NCBI GenBank assembly: GCA_013306675.1
Contig: JABLUY010000003.1
Location: 8,896-72,895, forward strand
Source: Thraustochytrium sp. TN22
Lineage: Eukaryota > Sar > Bigyra > Thraustochytrida > Thraustochytriidae
Length of the DNA stretch: 64,000 nucleotides
Direction: 5' to 3'
Positions 9,272-21,400 of the stretch are shown one piece after another; the first letter of the stretch is position 1, and every line of letters begins with the position of its first letter. The position numbers were made by a program, and so were the translations under genes. The notes beneath the pieces were generated by a model. It ran no database searches and had not been told where the DNA came from. It saw nothing but the letters and a program-made list of their open reading frames with translations.

Positions 9272-10598
9272 GCTGCTCCGCTGCTCCGCTGCGCGCCGGG
9301 ACCCTCAGTCCTCGTCCTCGCACGCGAGCGCTCGCTCGCGCGCCACCGCGCCTTCGCGCGCCGCCGCCGCCGCCGCGCCGCGCCGCGCCGCCAGCGCGGT
9401 CGGCGCCCTGCCCGCCCGCCCGCCCGCCCGCCCGCCCTCGCGCTCGCCGCCGCCGCCGCTCGCGAAAGGGCTCTGCACCGCCGGCGGCCGGAGGCGCGGC
9501 GGGCCGCGGGCACTTTTTCAGGTTTGGTGCAGCTGATGAGATGTCCATCGACGCGCGCTGCACGCGCCGTCACCGCAGCCGCCGTTGCCCCGCGGCGCGC
9601 TGGCCATGCCATGGACGGCGCGCGCGCGCCGCGGCCAGCGGCTCCGGCTCGGGCAGCCCGGCCGTGGCGCGGCGCGGTTCCCCGCGGCGCTTCCTCCTGA
9701 CTGTCGGTCTGTCAGAGAGGCCACGGCCGGCGGCGGTGCAGTGGCGGCGAGGCGGCGCGTGTGGTGAGAGGACTCGGAGGAGAGACAAGGACCAGTGGAC
9801 CACTGCACTGCACTGCACACGACAGAGAGGGGTCGCGTGCGCGCGCGCAGCGTATGCTTCTTCCCAGACTGCGATCGAAGGGTTCCGCACGAACCGGCGC
9901 GGCGGCACTGCAGCCTGCTGGCAGTTGCTGGGCAGCTGGGAGCAAGAGCTGAGGCTGGCGAGCCGGGTTGACGACGGGACGGGCGGGAGATGGCAGTGGG
10001 CCGTGCGATGTACGGATGTACTTCTTCACCGTGACGTCAATCACGCCCACGGTGGGGAACCACTGCCGGAACGGCCGCCCGCACTGGCGGAACGGCCGAT
10101 GGAGCGGGACCGCGAAGAAGAAGAGCGGCGGCGGCGGAGCCCGCGGAGCCTCACTTGAATGAGGTGCCGCCAGCCTGCCAGGTTAGGGCTGATACGGGCT
10201 CCACGGAGCCACGCCCGGCTTTTGGCCCACCGGGCCACCACCGTGGGTCCGTGACGACGCGGCAGGCGCGGCAGCCAAGCTGGCGCGTTCTCCCACCCGC
10301 CTCGGAGAAGCGTAGCTCAGGCCGAGCCGGCTCAGCCGGGCCGTGGATGGCGTGGAGGCGCGTTTTTGCCAAGGCGGGAAGCCGCGGGCAGCCCGAGCCC
10401 TTCCATGAGTACTATTTCTCGCGCGACGAAAGCCTTTGCCTTTTGAGCGCGGCCAGCCAGGCCGAGACGGGCGCGCCCACGCCCACCGTGACGGAAAAGT
10501 CGAGCGTCACCGTATCATTCATACCAGCACACAAGATGTGAGCTGGATAGAATGAGCCGGGCTCTTCATGCTCGTCGCCGCCGCCGCCGTCGTCGTCG

Positions 10599-10629
<31 letters not shown>

Positions 10630-10691
10630 TGTCGTCGTCGCCACCGTCGTCTTCCTTAGGCTCGCCAAAGCGGTTGGCGACGCCGCGGAGG
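9272..10691. promoter_or_regulatory. divergent intergenic region between the NACHT-WD40 and GT90 genes
   Basis: About 1.4 kb separates two start codons that face away from each other, so it should hold both promoters. It is GC-rich, with CCGCCG and GCCCGCCC runs near 9210-9440, a short (GCACT)n run at 9804-9818 and a GTC/GCC trinucleotide array just before the GT90 start. Frames of up to about 200 codons exist but look like GC-rich noise. No TATA-like box stands out and no RNA gene was found. Confidence 0.5.
10572..10652 (+). repeat. GTC/GCC trinucleotide array upstream of the GT90 start
   Basis: A tract of GTCGTC, GCCGCC and GTTGTC units ends about 40 bases before the first ATG of the GT90 gene. 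Read in frame it would add a Ser-rich leader, but only from a TTG, so it is more likely 5' untranslated sequence. Confidence 0.8.
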
Positions 10692-12299
10692 ATGCAGCGG
10701 CGGCGACGCGAGCAGCCCGGCGCGTGGGCGGCGCGCTCGGACGGGCGCCGCGCGCCGCGCGCCCTGCGCGCCCTGGGCGCGCTGCTGAGGCGGCGGCGGT
10801 GGGCCCTGCTCGTGGGCGCCGCGGTGGCCGCGCTCGTGCTGCTCGCGGCGGCGCAGCGCGCCTTGCTGGGCGGGAGGGAGCTCGCGGCGGGCGGGAGCGC
10901 GCTGCGACACCCGCCGCGGCCCCGGCCCGAGGCAGCGCCCGCCGGGCCGGGCGAGCTCGGCGCAGGCGCGGCCGCGCCGCCCGGGAGCCCGCCGAGGTCG
11001 AGCGCGAGCGTGCGCATCAACGAGATCCTGGGCAGCTGCGCGTCGAACTCGGCGTCGAGCCTCGAGGCCGTCTTGAAGAAGCATGTCGAGCAGGCCCGTT
11101 GCAAAGCGCCACTCCCGTTTCGGGACCTCATGTGCGCGCTGAGCTGCGACGCGGAGGAGCCCGAGCTGGAGAGGTCCTTTCGCGCCATGGGGATGAGCAG
11201 CTACACTGTGAAATACCTGGCGAGTCTGTGCCGACGTGACGTGGTGCCGGCGCTGATTTGGATCTACAACGGCGTGCCGCACGTGTACACGTGCGGCAAG
11301 CGCGACCACGTGCCAGCCCGCCTCGCCTTCGAGTCGGTACGTATCACGCTCTCTGCCATCACCTGCTTGAGCGACGTGACGGACGTCATTTTTGGCTTCG
11401 ACCCGCGCGACTGGGCGACGCCCAGCACGTCGCCCAACGTCCCTGGCTGGCTGCAGCCGCTGCCGGGTGTGGCGCGCTTCTCCGGGGCCAGCTCGCATCC
11501 GACCGTGCTCTTCCCAACGGACGCTTACCTGCTGGCGACGACACACTGCAACCTGGACGACCACGAGCCTATGCGCGCGCTCGACGTCTGCCGCAAAATC
11601 GACCGCACGCCCGAGGCCAGAGACCGCGCGTGGGAGGAGCGCCAGGACGTGGTCTTTTGGCGCGGGTCCGCAACGGGCGTGCCGCTCGAACCGGTCATGA
11701 TTGAATACCTGCCGCGCGTCGCGCTCATGCGCGCCTTCTTTGACGAGCCGGGCTTCGATATCGGCTACGTCGGCGGCACCCCTCCCGCGCAGGACCCCAC
11801 CTTCTCCGCCTTCTTCAAAAAGCATACGCGCGACGCCATCCGAAGCGCCGAGTACACGCGCTTCAAGTATGTCCTGCACTGCGACGGCCACACCGCGAGC
11901 TGGGGCTTTGCGCAGAAGCTCACCACACGCTCTGCCATGCTCTGGATCACTTCCGCCTTTGGCTACCGCGAGTTCTACTACACGCTCCTGAACCCGTGGA
12001 AGCATTACGTGCCCATTGACATGGACTTTAGCAATCTACGCGCCATGCGCGACTGGCTGTTCACTCCGGATGGCTCCCAGGCCGCGCGTCTCATTGGCGA
12101 GAACGCGCATCAGCTCTTCCAAACACGCCTGCGCCCGGAGGCGACCTACTGCTACTTAGCACGCCTCCTGGCATCCATGGCGCACGCGCAGCGGGAGAAT
12201 CCGACACCGGCGGCGCTCGAGGCCGCCGGCCTCTCCACGCGCGACTTCGTTCCCATCACCCAGTTCTTGCATCACCGAGGCGACAACTTGAAGTCATGA
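10692..12299 (+). CDS. GT90-family (CAP10/POGLUT-like) glycosyltransferase, type II membrane protein
   Basis: 535 residues from the first in-frame ATG; an apparent 30-codon upstream extension begins at TTG inside a trinucleotide repeat and was not used. A basic N-terminus is followed by one membrane segment (about residues 37-55, W-A-L-L-V-G-A-A-V-A-A-L-V-L-L), giving the type II topology of Golgi glycosyltransferases. The lumenal domain has V-V-F-W-R-G-S-A-T-G (about 318-327), K-Y-V-L-H-C-D-G-H-T-A-S-W (about 392-404) and Y-R-E-F-Y-Y-T-L-L-N-P-W-K-H-Y-V-P (about 425-440). These are the three conserved GT90 blocks of fungal CAP10 xylosyltransferase and animal Rumi/POGLUT. The family transfers xylose or glucose to glycans or protein serines; the substrate here cannot be told. 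Its 3' end converges with the HECT gene. Confidence 0.85.
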   Translation: MQRRRREQPGAWAARSDGRRAPRALRALGALLRRRRWALLVGAAVAALVLLAAAQRALLGGRELAAGGSALRHPPRPRPEAAPAGPGELGAGAAAPPGSPPRSSASVRINEILGSCASNSASSLEAVLKKHVEQARCKAPLPFRDLMCALSCDAEEPELERSFRAMGMSSYTVKYLASLCRRDVVPALIWIYNGVPHVYTCGKRDHVPARLAFESVRITLSAITCLSDVTDVIFGFDPRDWATPSTSPNVPGWLQPLPGVARFSGASSHPTVLFPTDAYLLATTHCNLDDHEPMRALDVCRKIDRTPEARDRAWEERQDVVFWRGSATGVPLEPVMIEYLPRVALMRAFFDEPGFDIGYVGGTPPAQDPTFSAFFKKHTRDAIRSAEYTRFKYVLHCDGHTASWGFAQKLTTRSAMLWITSAFGYREFYYTLLNPWKHYVPIDMDFSNLRAMRDWLFTPDGSQAARLIGENAHQLFQTRLRPEATYCYLARLLASMAHAQRENPTPAALEAAGLSTRDFVPITQFLHHRGDNLKS

Positions 12300-12490
12300 C
12301 AACCTGGCTGATTGGCGATCCTGTTTCAATTCCTTTACAAAATGTGCTTGTCATCATCGCCTTGCTACTACACTCCCTCCTGTTTGTCTTCTTGTGCTTG
12401 TGTGCTTGCATGCTTGCATGCTTGCGTGTTTGCGTGCTTGTGTGCGTGTGAAAACGCAAGCCAGCCCTGCCGACCAGTCAAGCACAAATA
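12300..12490. other. short convergent 3' intergenic region
   Basis: 191 bases between the stop codons of the GT90 and HECT genes must hold both 3' ends. There is no AATAAA. The sequence is less GC-rich than its surroundings and contains a GCTTGC repeat at 12392-12452. Confidence 0.6.
12392..12452 (+). repeat. degenerate GCTTGYRT tandem repeat
   Basis: About seven imperfect copies of an 8-bp word (GCTTGTGT, GCTTGCAT, GCTTGCGT) in the shared 3' region. The reverse complement, GCAAGC, recurs in the other convergent 3' region at 52662-52698. Confidence 0.75.
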
Positions 12491-15400
12491 TCAGCGCTGG
12501 CCATCACGGTCCACGCGCTGAATGTCGCCGTCGTCGTCAATGTACTCCCCGAAGGGATCCTCGTCCACACTCGACACGCCTGACACGAGCTGCGTGAGCG
12601 AGAACGGCCGTGCGGGCTGCTGCGCGGAGGCACGCGAAAGACTGGGCCGCGCCCGCCGCGTTGCCGCCGCGTCGCCGTCGCCGTCGCCGCCGCCCCCACC
12701 GCCCGGGTCGCCGCCGACACCCGCATCATCGCCGTCCTCGTTGTCCGAGGAATCGTAGAGCACCGACGCCCTCGAGAGCGCGCGCCGCTGCAGGGCCGCA
12801 AACGAGTTGCGGTAGCTGCCGCCGGCGCCGCCTGAGAGGTTCTCGGCGATTGTGTCGAGCGGCAGCGGCCGAAAGTGGTGGCCCGCACCTTGATCCACCG
12901 CGTCGAGCCGCGGCCGCCCGTGCAGCTCCGTCGCCGCACCCGCAAGGAGCTGGGCCGGCGGCGGCGGCGGCGGCGGCGGCGGAGGAGGAGGTGGTGGTGG
13001 CGGCGATTGCGGCAGGGGGCTATCGCTCGATGGAGTGGCTGCCGCTGGGCCAGGGCTTGTAGCGCCCATCGAAGACAGCGGCGGCCCTGCACCTGCTGGT
13101 GCTGCTGCCGTTGCCAGAGGCGCGGCGGCATCGTCGACGTCGTCGTAAACATCGTGGCCAAAGCCGTCGTCGGCCGCGTCGTCGTCGTCATCGTCGTCGA
13201 TCTCGAAGCCCAGGCGCAGGCTCATGCGACCCGTCGTGGTCTGATCGCCGTCGATCTCCGTGCACTGCACGGCGTAGAGCAGCTTGCGGCGCATCACCTC
13301 CTTGCTCGTGTAAGCCGGCAGATCGATGCTAAAGTAGCAGGTGTGCGCGTACGGGAGCATGTCGTCCGCGCGCATCTCCGGGCGGCCGTAGGCGGAGCGC
13401 GGAGGGTGGAAGGCCGAGATCTTGTGCGGCTGGTCCCACGACTCGCGGTCCAGCGGCAGGCGCGCACGACCCCAAACGAACTTGAGATAGTCCGACCGCT
13501 GCTCGTCCGAAAACTCCTGCAACACCTGCCAAAAGTACTGGATGTGCGGGTCCGCCTCGGAGCAGTCTGAGTAGACAGTCATGCGGCGCAGCACATCCAA
13601 ATCGATCTTGGGCCGGCCGCACACCATGAGCTCGAGCTCCTCCCATCGAAAGAGCATCAACAGGCGCTGCGGCACGATGGTGGCCAGGCCACGGCGGATC
13701 GCCTCCACCTGCACGTCAAACTCATGCACCTTGTAGTCCAGCACGCGGTGCGCCCAATCCGCGTAGTTCTCTGGCGTTACCTGCAAGAACCGCCCGTTCG
13801 GCACGAGCTCCACCTCGCGGCCGTCCAGCGTCACCACTGTATAGAACATGGGCTGCTGCGCCAGCAGCGCCGCCGGGTCCGGGCAGTACGGGTCCGTGTT
13901 GGTCACCGTCAGCACGTCCACCGCGCGCAGGTCCTCGATCGTGGGCAGTTGATTGACCAGTGGCTTCCACACAAGGCTCGGCAGCCGCAGGTCGAGCAGC
14001 TCCCGGTTGCGGATTGCAATGCCCATGAGCTTGCCGAGGAACTCAAACATGGAGATCTGCACAGGCGACAGGGCCGCCGGGTTCGGAAGCCATCGGTCGC
14101 GGTTGATGCGAATCTCGTTCGCGCGGTTCGAGCACGGCAGCAGCAGCCCGACGCCCGGTAACGTCTGCAGCTCCTTGCAGTACTCGGAGAAGCTCTGCCG
14201 GTACGGCCCGCCGTCGTCGTGGCTCGCCATGCCGCGCATCACGCACTTGTACAGCTTCCCATGCGCGCGAAGCGTCTTGGCCGGCATCGGGTGCATGGCG
14301 CGAAACGCCTGCGCGAACACCGTGTGCCGTCCGTGCACGTCGGCCAGATGCCGCTTTGACATGGCCTTGCCAAAGTCCAACACGACGTCGAACTTGTGGA
14401 TGTCCTCCGCCTTGGTGGACGAGATCGCGTCCAGCCACAGCGGCATCTTAAAGATGTCGAAGAGGAGCCCGCAGCACACCGACAGGTGCGCCGCCGTGCT
14501 GGAGGCGTCCCGCCATGCGCTCAGGTCCAGCAGGCCCAGCGCCTCGTGCACCGCCTTATTCAGCGAACGAATCAGGTCAAACCGCTGCGCAATGTCCAGC
14601 AGCGCGGCGCGCAGCAAGGCGCGGTCCAAGTGCACGCCCTCGCCCAGGCTCACACGGGCGCGGCCTGACCCGGGGCCCTCCTCATGATCGTCGTCCACGT
14701 CCTCCGCCTCGCCGGCAGCTCCGTTGGTGCGCAAATCACGCAAGGCCGCCAAGGTTGACGCGCGCTCGCGCACGAGGCCCAGCAGCTCCGAAGACATGGC
14801 CTTGCGCCGACTCGTCCTTGCATCCGTCCCCTTGCCGGCCCTACGGCTGCCGCTGGCGTCCGTAGTTGGCACCGCCGCAGGCATCGCCGGCGCCACCACG
14901 TCCATGAGCGAGGCGCGCGCATTGCGCCGGACCAGGGCCGGCGGCTGCAGCGACTGCTGCGCCAGGGGCGGCGCAAGCACGGAATCAGCCCCGAGAACGT
15001 CGTCCGCCTCGGCCGGGCCGGCCATGACCAGGCTCTCGGTCTCCGCGACCGACGACACAGCGGCCACCTCAGACAGGCCCGATGCGTCCTGCAGCTGCTG
15101 TTGTGCCTCGTCTTCGATCTCGCGCACATCGAGAGGGGCGATCGCGTACAGCTCGTCCCAGGAGATCTTGAGCAGCTGGGACAGGTCCACGTTGGAGTCC
15201 GCCACGGTGGCGTTCACAAACGAGACCAGCGTCTCGTCCTGCCGACGAGTCCACTTGCTCTGCCGCAGCGTGTAGCTGCGGTACTGCTCATTCATCGTGT
15301 CCAGCTCCCCAGCGCCATCCACCGAGGCGCCCGCGGAAAAAGAGGCAACGCCAGCGTTCGTCGACAACGCGCTCGGGTCGAAGACGGGCTTGGCCGTGAG

Positions 15401-18400
15401 CTGGAATCCCCAGCTCTCCATAGGCCCAAGCCGCACGCGCTCGCCCACCTCGACACGCTGGATCGAGACACGCTGCAAGCTTGAGTTGAGCGAGACGGCC
15501 GGAACGACATGCGACGGGATCCCGCAGATGGAGTCCATCACCTCGTCGTTCCGCCAAAAGGTAACCATGCGGTTTGCTACGTCCACGTTCACCAGGAGCA
15601 GGTCGCCCTCGCGCAGCGCGTGACCTGGCGTCTTTCCGCGCACGCGGGACCCGTTCGCATACAGTTGCCCGTCGCACCGCAATGCCCAGGCACCGGGCTC
15701 CGTCATCGGCGTGGAGCCCTCCATCTCGTTGTGGCGCCCGCCAAAGCCCGCGCTGGCGATCACACCGAACATGAGCTTGCTCCCGTGCACCTCGTCCACG
15801 CGGTAGTACACGTTCATGCAGCCCATCGCCGTGCCCACCTCGCAGCTAAGCCGCTGCGTGCCCCACAGACGGCCGCCCGGGGTGCGCAACGTCAGTGCGC
15901 GATTGTTGTTGAAGACCTCCATCAGGGAGATGTCCGACGGGACGGCAAAGCCGATACTCGTCTCGTCCGGAGGCGCCCCCGAGCGGCGCGACCGCCCCTT
16001 GGGCCCGGACGCGCCGAGACCCGCGCTCGGTCCACCGCTCCTCCGCGTCCAGCCGCTCGCGCTCGCGCCTGCGCCCGCGCCGTCGCGCCCACCCGTCCCG
16101 CTGCCGGACGCCGCCGTCCGCCGCGGCGGCGGCGGCGTCAGGTTCAGGCTGAGGCTGTCCCACGGCAGCCAGTACTGCGTGCCAAGGTTCTCCCACATGA
16201 CCTGGCACGGCAGCTCGTCGCCGTCGTCGATGCGGATGACCTCCCCAATATCGCCCTCCACCACCGACTCGTACCGGCGCGAGCATCGCACCTTGTCGTG
16301 CACCATGCAGTTGCGCACCATGTAGCGCGCGTACTCGTTCGAAGAAACGAAGTCGCTCGCCTCCAAGAAGCGCGGCTCGTGCGGGCGGCCCAGACCACCT
16401 GTACCGCGCACCTCGTCGTCATCGCCGCTGCCTGCGCCGGCGCCCAGGCCGCCCTCGTCGTCATCATCATCGTCGTAGACGCCCCCGCTCAACATGTCCT
16501 CCTCGTCGTCGTCCTCGCCTTCAACGAACTTGCGCATGAGCTCCTCCAGCGCCCGGTCCACGCCGTCCGGACTCTCGGTCGTCCGCACAAACCGAAGCAA
16601 AGAGCTCATGAGGTTCTCCGAGCGGGATTGCGGTTGCTGCTGCTGTTGCTGCAAGGATGCAGAGGCCGGCAGCCGGCCGCGCGCCTGCAGCTCGCGAATG
16701 CTCTTGAGACTGCCTAGCTTGCGGTAGTCCTTGCCGCCCATCTCCTCGACCGTAACGAGGTCCAGGTCACGCAGGAGCACCTCCACGTTCTGCCGGTACG
16801 CCTGCGAGCGGCTCAGCACCGTCACCACGCAGCGGCCCGACATGCGAATCGTCTGCACCTCCACTAGCGTACCAACGTGCACCCCGAGAGGCAGCGTGTC
16901 GCGTTCCGCCGAGGCGGAGATGCGCATCGGCATACCCGGCACCACAACGCCGTTCAGGTAGTGCACGTAGTCCGTGCGCGACTCGAAGCTGGCGCGTGGG
17001 ATGTACGGAATGTGCGTCAGCCGGCGCGTGACCGTGGCCACCGCCAGGAAGCGCCGGCAGTCCCGACAAGGTACGGGCGGCTTTACGCAGCGGTTGCAGT
17101 ACAGAATATCGCGCAGCCGCGCGCGCGTGCCGCCGCCAGCCTCGCGCATGGACCCAGGAAACATCTGTATGCCGACCATGTTGCGCGGGGAGAACGCCGC
17201 GCAGTCCGGGCACTGGCTACCGCCGTCCGGCCCGCACATGCCGTGCGCCGAGGTCCAGCCGACGATTTCAGTCCACGGCCGACCGCAGTAGAACTTGGCG
17301 CGATACTGCGAGCTCGCGCCCATGAACACGTAGGCGCCCGCACGGTTGCGAGGACCAGCCACTGCGACACCCTTGATCGCCTGCGGCATCAGCGCAGGCG
17401 CGGGCGCGTCCGCGGACACAGACGCTCCGCCGGGAGACCTCGGCACCGACCCGCTCGAGTCCGCCTCCACCACGACGGACAAGCTCGAGCCGGTTACCAC
17501 CGAAAGATTTGGCGGCAGGCCATACATGCCGCGAAACTCGCGGTCCTCCACGCGCACCACGATGCTCGCGGTGCTCTCGCCGAAGCGTAGGCACGACCGT
17601 GCGTCCCACGTGAGCATCAGCGCCGAGGCACCCGGGATGGTCAAACGTGACGATGGCGAGAGCGCGGCCCCGCCGCTCCCGCTCCCGCTGCCGCTCCCGC
17701 TGCCACCACCGCCGCCGCCGCGACCAATGTTACCACCGCTTGGGCCGCCCGCGATCCTGGGCGCCAAGCCCGCGTCCAACCCGACGTCCGCCAAGCGGTC
17801 CATGGCCGCAAGGTCCGTTCGGCTCCCAGCCATGGACGAGGAATCGTCCTCGCTCAGGCGTGAGTGCGTGCGCTGGCGTGCCAGACGCCTGCTGCTGGCG
17901 CCGCTGCGAGACGAAAGCTCGGCGCGGCTGCCGATGCGCGTCATCAGCCCGCTTGGCGTCTTGAAGTACGAGGCTGCATCCTCAAAGGCCGGGTGCACGC
18001 TCTCCAGCGTCCCACCCTTGACGTGCTGGCACCAGTGAATGAACTGGTCCTTGAGGAAGCGCTCCGGAGGTAGCGACTGGCACGCGAAGGCCTTGAGCAG
18101 CTCCGTCGCAGTCACCAAGGAGTCGAGCCACTCCGCGTTGTCGAGCGAAGCGCCCTGACGCGAGGAGTCCATGAGGAGGCCCTCGATGCCTTCCAGGCTC
18201 TCGCGCACGCCATTGTACGAGATGCCCTTGCCGAGCTGCTGCGTCTGGCTCACCGTCAGCTGGCCGCGGCGCCGCCGGAAGGTCACCAACACCTTGTCAC
18301 GCGCAAGGAGCTCCTCCGCAAGGCTGGCGGCGCGGCCAGAGGCCGCCGCCGGCCCTCGGTCGGAGGTCCGGCCTCGCGAGCCAGCAGTGCCACCGCTGCT

Positions 18401-21400
18401 GCTGCCGCCAACGTCAATCTGTACCTCGAGCGCCGGGAACCGGACGCCAGCGTACTCGTACGGCTTCGCGAAGAAGCTGCGGACAGGCGACTCAACCGTC
18501 GCAGCTCCGGCGCGTCCCGCGTCATCCTGGCGAATCTGCTGCGCACCCGCTGCCGTCCGCCGCGGGCCAGCCATGCCGACAGCCGTGAGCTCAGCGCGCA
18601 TTCCGGTGTCCAGCGACTCCAGGAACTGGCCCTCCACGGCGATGAGCTCATCGCCCACGGCAAGCTCCGCGCCGAGCTGCTGCAGATTGGCCTTTTCACC
18701 CTCATCTGTCGGGTCAATCGCCTCCTCTCGGATGCCACTCACGCAGAGACGGCCGTTGAAGTGCTCGAACTGGATCACTGAGGGCACCTCAAGGCCTTGC
18801 GCGAGAAGGTGCACGTGAATGTCGTCCCAGGACGCGTCCTCCTTGAGTGCACGCCGCGGAGAATCCACCAGCAGAAGCTCGCCATCGAGGCCATCCTTGC
18901 GCGTAAGGTCGTCCACCGAGACGAGGCACTTGAGCAGGCGCTGGAAACGAATGCCCGCAACCGTGCCCTTCTCGTCTGTCTCGAGACGAAGCAGGCCCTC
19001 CGCAACGCGGTTCGCGCGGCCGCCATCCTTGTTGGCGCTTCCTCCTGCGCTGCCGATGTTGGCGGCACCTGAAGCGTTGTTGGGCGCGTCTGGCGGGGGC
19101 GCTGGGTCTGCGCTCGCGCCCAGGACCTCCTCTTCCCCGGCGAAGCTCACGCCCTCGCCCAGGCGCGAACGCATCGCGGCCGTGCCGCGCACGTGCGCGC
19201 TCGAGACGTACTGGCCCCCCAGGTTAGAGGTGCGCGTAAGCGTTGGCGTCCTCGCAACGCCGCCGCTGCCACTGCCGCTATAGGCGTTCATATAGCGCCG
19301 AGGGCGGTCGCGGCGTACGGCCGACCCGGGGTAATCCAGGCCCTGACCGCCTTCATGGTGAGCGGACTCTGCGTGCGAGCCCGACGGCGTCACGGACATG
19401 GCCTCGGCGTTGTCACGACTCGCCGCGGCCGCCGCGAAGTAGGCGTTCGCTGCGGCGGCAACAGCAGCAGGCCCGCTGGAAGAGGCAGCGCTTGCCGGCA
19501 GCGGCGCGCTCGAGGCCGCAGACGCACTGGCGTCGGCCGCGTTGGAGGATGTGAGCAGCGCCTTCGCCTTGACAAGGTCGCGCAGACGCCGCTGGCGCTG
19601 CTCGTTCATCTCGTTGACCTGCGCCTCCAAAATGGCTTGGAGGAGGACGAGCGCCTGCGCTTCCGGGCGCGGCAGGGGCTGGCCCGTGAAGCCAGAGCCT
19701 AGCGGGCTGGTCGCCGCCGAGCAGATCAAAGAGATCATGTCGATCAGCGGCAGCCACGCCCCGAAGAGCGGCGAAGATACGTCCTCGATGCGGCCCGAGT
19801 CCCCGTCGATGCCAAAAATGCCGTAGTCGCAGACGCGGCGCAGCGCGTGCAGGAGCGACTCGCGCCGCAAGATCTGCATCGCAGGCACGAGATTTTCGCG
19901 CACCAGCACGGTCAGCAGCCAGCACGCCTGACGCACGCTCTCGCTGACCAGCAGGCCGGACTCGGTGCGCATCGCGAAAACATCCTCGGCACTCTGCCGC
20001 AGGTAGCGCGACTTGCCCTCATGCGTCGGTGCGTTTGCGATCTGCATGGTCGCGCACCACCCGGCGCGGCCGTGCCAGAGCCGAGTGCGGTGCGGCCCGC
20101 CCTCGAAGGGGTCCGGCACGCTCTTGGGCATGAGGTAGAAGACCTCCACCGGCTTGAGCGCCCAGCTCTCCTCGATCTTCTTCTTGCCCGGCGTATATGC
20201 CACGTTGAGCCGGCCGCGGCGATTGATCACGCCCAGGTACTGGCCCTGTGAGATGAACACCGTGCCATCCACCGCAACCGTCTGGATGTCGGTGGAGTGC
20301 GGGTCGAAGTGGATGGCGCCGCATGTCGGCTGTGTGGGCGTGCCGGCCACGACGAAGAAGGTGCTGGTGTCGCCGGCGCGCTCAAAGACCAAAACTTCCC
20401 AGAGACCCTCCCCCCCTGCAGGCGGTTCTGCGAGCCGCAGCTTGATGGTGCGAATGTAGCCGTCCGCGGTTGCCGGACTGTTGATGATGCTGACCTGGGC
20501 CGAGTCAGGCTTTCCGCTCGGCGGGATGTCGCCACGGTACCGGTCGGCGATGAGAATGTAGCTGCCCGGGTTTTCGTCGAGACTGGCGTCGGCGGCCGGC
20601 GCGGCGTCCGTTGTGTCCGCCGCGCGATCGGCACGATCCACGAGGTGTGGGTCGACAACGTTTGGCTCTGCAACCGGCGGCAACGGCACCTCGACGGGCT
20701 CCACGAGCCGAATATCGGCCTCGATGAGCCGACGATCGAAGTCGCCATCGTCGTACGCCACGTCGTAGTGGCCCGTGTCATAGACGCGGACAATGCGACC
20801 CGCGTACCACTTGACGCCCCGCCGGAAGCGGGCCTCGACGCGGTCACCCAGCGCGAGCATCCCTTGAAAGGCCGTCGTCGTCGTCGTCGTCGCTGGGCGC
20901 GGCTGCACGAGTTGCGGCAGCACGTGCGACTCCTTATCGCCGTCGTCGTAGTGGATACTAAAGGTCCCGTCGCTGTGCAGCTTGGAAATGATGCCTGGAT
21001 ACCAGGTGGGCCCGCCCATGAAGCGGGCCTGGACCATAGAGCCGACTTGAAGCGCTGGCACAGCCAGCGGCGGCGGCGGGGCGCCCGGGGGCACAGGGCG
21101 TGCAGCTGGACCGACCCCGCGGCCATTCGAGCCGGAGGAAGCCACGCTCCCGCGGCGACCCGATGCGGCGGCCCGAGAGAGCGCAGACTGCGCTGTCGAG
21201 TTTGCGCCGCGACGAGCTTCCCGTACCTGAGCTAGCGCCGTGGCGGCGTCGCGCTTCTCGGCGTCGTGTTGCGCCTCTTCGAGTTTGGTCCGCTCTCGGT
21301 GCTCACGCACGCCAATAGAGAGGCGATGACCAACCGCGGCGAACACGTTGGTGCACGCGTCTAGGAGGGACGTCTTGACGCGAGCCTCGTCGGAGCCGGC

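Noticed and set aside
10310-10345. TAGCTCAGGCCGAG, an A-box-like word (possible tRNA)
   Set aside because: The D-loop would be too short and there is no B-box or acceptor stem downstream.
10155-10541. 128-codon plus-strand frame upstream of the GT90 gene
   Set aside because: It starts only at TTG, shows no family resemblance and lies in a divergent promoter region.
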